Shown piece after piece: positions 14,494-16,043 of a stretch of DNA of 16,043 nt (the stretch's first letter is position 1; each line of letters opens with the position of its first letter). Under the pieces are notes generated by a model that saw only the letters and a program-made list of their open reading frames with translations, was not told where the DNA came from and searched no databases. Both the position numbers and the translations under genes were made by a program. Source of the stretch: Desulfobacteraceae bacterium 4572_19 (GTDB lineage: Bacteria > Desulfobacterota > Desulfobacteria > Desulfobacterales > NBLS01). The stretch spans positions 1-16,043 of the forward strand of contig NBLS01000008.1 of the NCBI GenBank assembly GCA_002084385.1, written 5' to 3'.

Positions 14494-14748
14494 TTACTCT
14501 GGAAAAATTGGTAAATTATAGAAACGATCAAAAGTTTCTTCATCAGTATCATTAAAATCATTAGAAATTTCCACATTGCCCTCCCAACTTCCACCCAGCT
14601 GACGTGGAAATTTGTTTTCTTTAAAAGCCGACAAAATAGCAACTGGTTTTCCTGCTTTACCTATAACCACGGATTGATTTGTTTCTTGAACTGTTTTTAT
14701 CAAATATGACAAATTAGCTTTTACATCAGATATATTAGTAATTTGCAT
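14494..14748 (-). CDS. Phd/YefM-type antitoxin, toxin partner missing
   Basis: The 84-residue protein has the Phd/YefM DNA-binding fold: MQITNISDVKANLSYLIKTV (a typical I-EAK-LS-LI opening) and SVVIGKAGKPVAIL (26-39, the G-P-A-L strand). A C-terminal tail rich in acidic and aromatic residues (ISNDFNDTDEETFDRFYN) would wrap the toxin. Such antitoxins repress their own operon and neutralise PIN or RelE toxins; the GSWEG-DFDE-type tail is characteristic of those paired with VapC. The start has an AAGGGA ribosome site six bases upstream. Only a 16-codon stub follows where the toxin should be. A family A element lies 20 bases upstream and may have cut the gene from its own promoter. Confidence 0.85.
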   Translation of the reverse strand: MQITNISDVKANLSYLIKTVQETNQSVVIGKAGKPVAILSAFKENKFPRQLGGSWEGNVEISNDFNDTDEETFDRFYNLPIFPE

Positions 14749-14768
14749 AACAAATCCCTTATTCTTTG

Positions 14769-14922
14769 GGAAGCGTTCACAAGCACCTCATCTTCGCATA
14801 AACAGCGTGTCATATATAGGACAACTATTATATGCCAACCGTTTATGCGAATATAAGGCACTTGTAAACGCTTACAAATATGAGATTACCGAAAAATCAC
14901 ATTTCTTGTTTGTAAACGGTTA
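14769..14922 (+). mobile_element. Family A element, copy 5, with perfect 9-bp flanking duplication
   Basis: This 154-bp copy runs from GGAAGCGTTCACAAGCACCT to TTTGTAAACGGTTA. It is flanked by identical TATTCTTTG at 14760-14768 and 14923-14931, the clearest target duplication in the window. The element separates the antitoxin gene from DNA upstream and supplies the last few codons and the stop of the truncated dppB frame. Confidence 0.8.
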
Positions 14923-15484
14923 TATTCTTTGTAATATAGCATCTGTTAGAATATAGTTTGATTACTAACAATAATACATTAAATTTAATTACAGGTGTCC
15001 ATCCCAAATGAACTGAAAAAAACAGGATCAATAATAATCCCCACCAGAAGATTGGCATTGAGTATCCGGTAAGGGAAACGCCCATAACCGAATGGTCAAA
15101 TACAGTACCTCTTTTGACACCTGCAATAATTCCGGCAGGCAATCCTAATAAAATGGCAAAAATTATGGCACAAAATCCAAGCTCTAATGTAGCAGGGAAA
15201 AGAGTCATAAACTCTTTAAATACCGGTTGTCTGGTAACATAGGATGTGCCAAGGTCACCGTGCATAACCTTATTTATATAGCTAAGATATTGAATATAAA
15301 TTGGTTTATCTAATCCCATTTTAGCCTTTAGGGCAGCATGCCTTGCGGGGTCTATTCCGCGTTCTCCTGCAAGAAGTTCCACAGGATCACCTGGGATAAG
15401 ATGAATTAGGGTAAAAGTAAGTAGAGTAACCCCTATAAAGGCCGGAATAATTTGAATCAAACGTTTAAAAAAAAACTGAATCAT
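14897..15484 (-). pseudogene. dppB: Truncated permease gene dppB
   Basis: DppB is one of the two permease subunits of the peptide importer. The frame starts normally (MIQFFFKRLIQIIPAFIGVT, first helix at 9-30; HLIPGDPVELLAGERG; GDLGTSYVTRQPV at 76-88; PATLELGFCAIIFAILLG). It reads as a good DppB through about residue 165 (YSMPIFWWGLLLILFFSVHLGWTPV). After that the sequence is unrelated, lysine- and tyrosine-rich, and ends at a TGA inside a family A element after 195 residues instead of roughly 310-340. The last helices and the EAA coupling loop are missing. The breakpoint is near 14990, and the missing part is not found before dppC. The protein cannot be a working permease. A misassembly over repeats is the main alternative. 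Confidence 0.85.
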
Positions 15485-15521
15485 AATTTTATTTTTTGCG
15501 GTTGTTTATAAATAAATTTGT

Positions 15522-15673
15522 AAACGTTCACGAACAAGAAATGTGATTTTTCGGTAATCTCACATTTGTAAGCACTCACAAGTGCCTTATATTTGCATAA
15601 ATAGCTTGGCATATAATAGTTGTCCTATATATGACAAGCTGTTTATGCGAAATGAGGTATTGTGAACGCTTAG
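15522..15673 (-). repeat. Family A element, copy 6
   Basis: A reverse-orientation copy of about 152 bp: AAACGTTCACGAACAAGAAA, the small hairpin, GTAAGCACTCACAAGTGCC, the long palindrome, and a GTGAACGCTTAG end. It faces copy 5, so the dppB fragment lies between two inverted elements about 600 bases apart. The flanks are too AT-rich to judge a duplication. Confidence 0.75.
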
Positions 15674-15683
15674 AATTTTTTTA

Positions 15684-15756
15684 TCCACAAATCCCCCATA
15701 TTTGTATCATGCCTCATGTATAAAAGACTAATAATGCAAAGATGGGGTATCTGTGA
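15684..15756 (-). terminator. Imperfect dyad downstream of dppA
   Basis: TCCACAAATCCCCCATATTTG (15684-15704) pairs imperfectly with GCAAAGATGGGGTATCTGTGA (15736-15756) across a loop of about 31 bases. It starts 27 bases past the dppA stop and is followed on the minus strand by an AT-rich run, so it may attenuate or end dppA transcription or protect its mRNA, as between periplasmic-binding-protein and permease genes elsewhere. Confidence 0.4.
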
Positions 15757-15782
15757 ATGTGATATTTTGAGTAACTGCCTTA

Positions 15783-16043
15783 CTATTTTAAATCAACTCC
15801 ATAAAATATATGATTACCAAATGGATCAATTTTATAATCAACAACATTTTTGCTCATTGGCATAAAGACAATTGAGTGTGCGATGGTTGCCCATGGAGCC
15901 TCTTCTTTAAATACTTCCTGTGCTTTTTTATAAAGGCGAGTACGTTCTTTAAAATCTGAAACCTCTTTTGCCTTCATAATAAGGTCGTTAAACTCCTTGT
16001 TGCACCATTGGGCACGGTTTGCACTGCCAACCGCATCACAGCC
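15783..16043 (-). CDS. dppA: Dipeptide-binding protein DppA, C-terminal part
   Basis: The last 86 codons of a periplasmic peptide-binding protein (SBP family 5) run in from the window edge, so the gene is partial only because the window stops there. The frame reads GCDAVGSANRAQWCNKEFND, then ERTRLYKKAQEVFKEEAPWATIAHS, and ends NVVDYKIDPFGNHIFYGVDLK before TAG. The CDAVGSANRAQWCN segment and the PWATIAHS-F-P motif closely match the DppA C-terminus. It captures dipeptides in the periplasm and hands them to DppB/DppC. It is the first gene seen of the minus-strand dppA-B-C-DF locus; the dppB that follows is broken. Confidence 0.93.
   Translation of the reverse strand, partial: GCDAVGSANRAQWCNKEFNDLIMKAKEVSDFKERTRLYKKAQEVFKEEAPWATIAHSIVFMPMSKNVVDYKIDPFGNHIFYGVDLK

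Larger units (their letters stand above)
15485..15782. other. Gap between dppA and dppB, mostly repeat
   Basis: About 300 bases without a gene. It contains a full family A element (15522-15673) and an imperfect dyad (15684-15756). In intact dpp operons such gaps exist but are rarely filled by mobile repeats. I see no clear dppB promoter. Confidence 0.6.

Noticed and set aside
2521..15673. Integron attC-like recombination sites
   Set aside because: Long imperfect palindromes between genes resemble attC sites at first glance, but the copies occur in both orientations, flank housekeeping genes, carry flanking 9-bp duplications in two cases, and lack clear GTTRRRY core boxes.

Overview
The window is AT-rich bacterial DNA. 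Its gene set (YggT and DivIVA-domain proteins, two PilT-type ATPases, a DUF342/FapA protein, a DHH phosphoesterase, a dipeptide ABC transporter and tRNA-Gly-GCC) and the style of its hypothetical proteins suggest a low-GC member of the Desulfobacterota, probably Desulfobacterales. That placement is inference from gene content and was not tested by any search.

Layout. Positions 1-1413 hold the decayed remains of a DarT/DarG DNA ADP-ribosylation toxin-antitoxin pair, on the + strand. DarT has lost an internal segment, is frameshifted and carries an in-frame TGA; DarG carries an in-frame TGA and has lost its normal C-terminal domain. A small membrane protein (1519-1776, +) and a secreted thioredoxin-fold protein (1803-2273, -) follow. 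From 2943 to 7301 there is a + strand run: YggT-family protein, DivIVA-domain protein, PilT, a divergent PilT/PilU-like ATPase, and a zinc-ribbon protein with a degenerate receiver domain. A DHH-family phosphoesterase (7373-8257, -) and a 767-residue FapA-family protein (8781-11084, +) come next, then tRNA-Gly (11282-11356, -). From 11496 to the window end there is a - strand dipeptide/oligopeptide transporter locus in the order dppA (cut by the window edge), dppB, dppC, fused dppD-dppF.

The locus is damaged. dppB loses its homology after about residue 165. A Phd/YefM-type antitoxin gene, a 16-codon stub that looks like the start of a PIN-domain toxin, and a 154-bp repeat lie between it and dppC. 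A good sigma-70-like promoter sits just upstream of dppC, so dppC and dppDF may still be expressed although the transporter probably lacks one permease subunit.

The most striking feature is the intergenic DNA. It is packed with at least three families of short palindromic repeats that I could assemble by eye. Family A is about 154 bp, with a long hairpin, a small hairpin and related terminal motifs. It has six full-length or near-full-length copies in both orientations plus fragments. One copy is flanked by a perfect 9-bp direct repeat and another by an 8-of-9 match, as expected of a non-autonomous transposable element. Family B is about 80-85 bp with two stem-loops, in about seven copies, some lying directly at gene starts. 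Family C is a GGGTTCAC hairpin. Copies of A and B are often next to each other and in one place appear nested. Almost every intergenic gap above about 150 bp from 2400 onward contains such elements, and they separate genes that would otherwise be expected to be close together, such as YggT from the DivIVA-domain gene and dppA from dppB.
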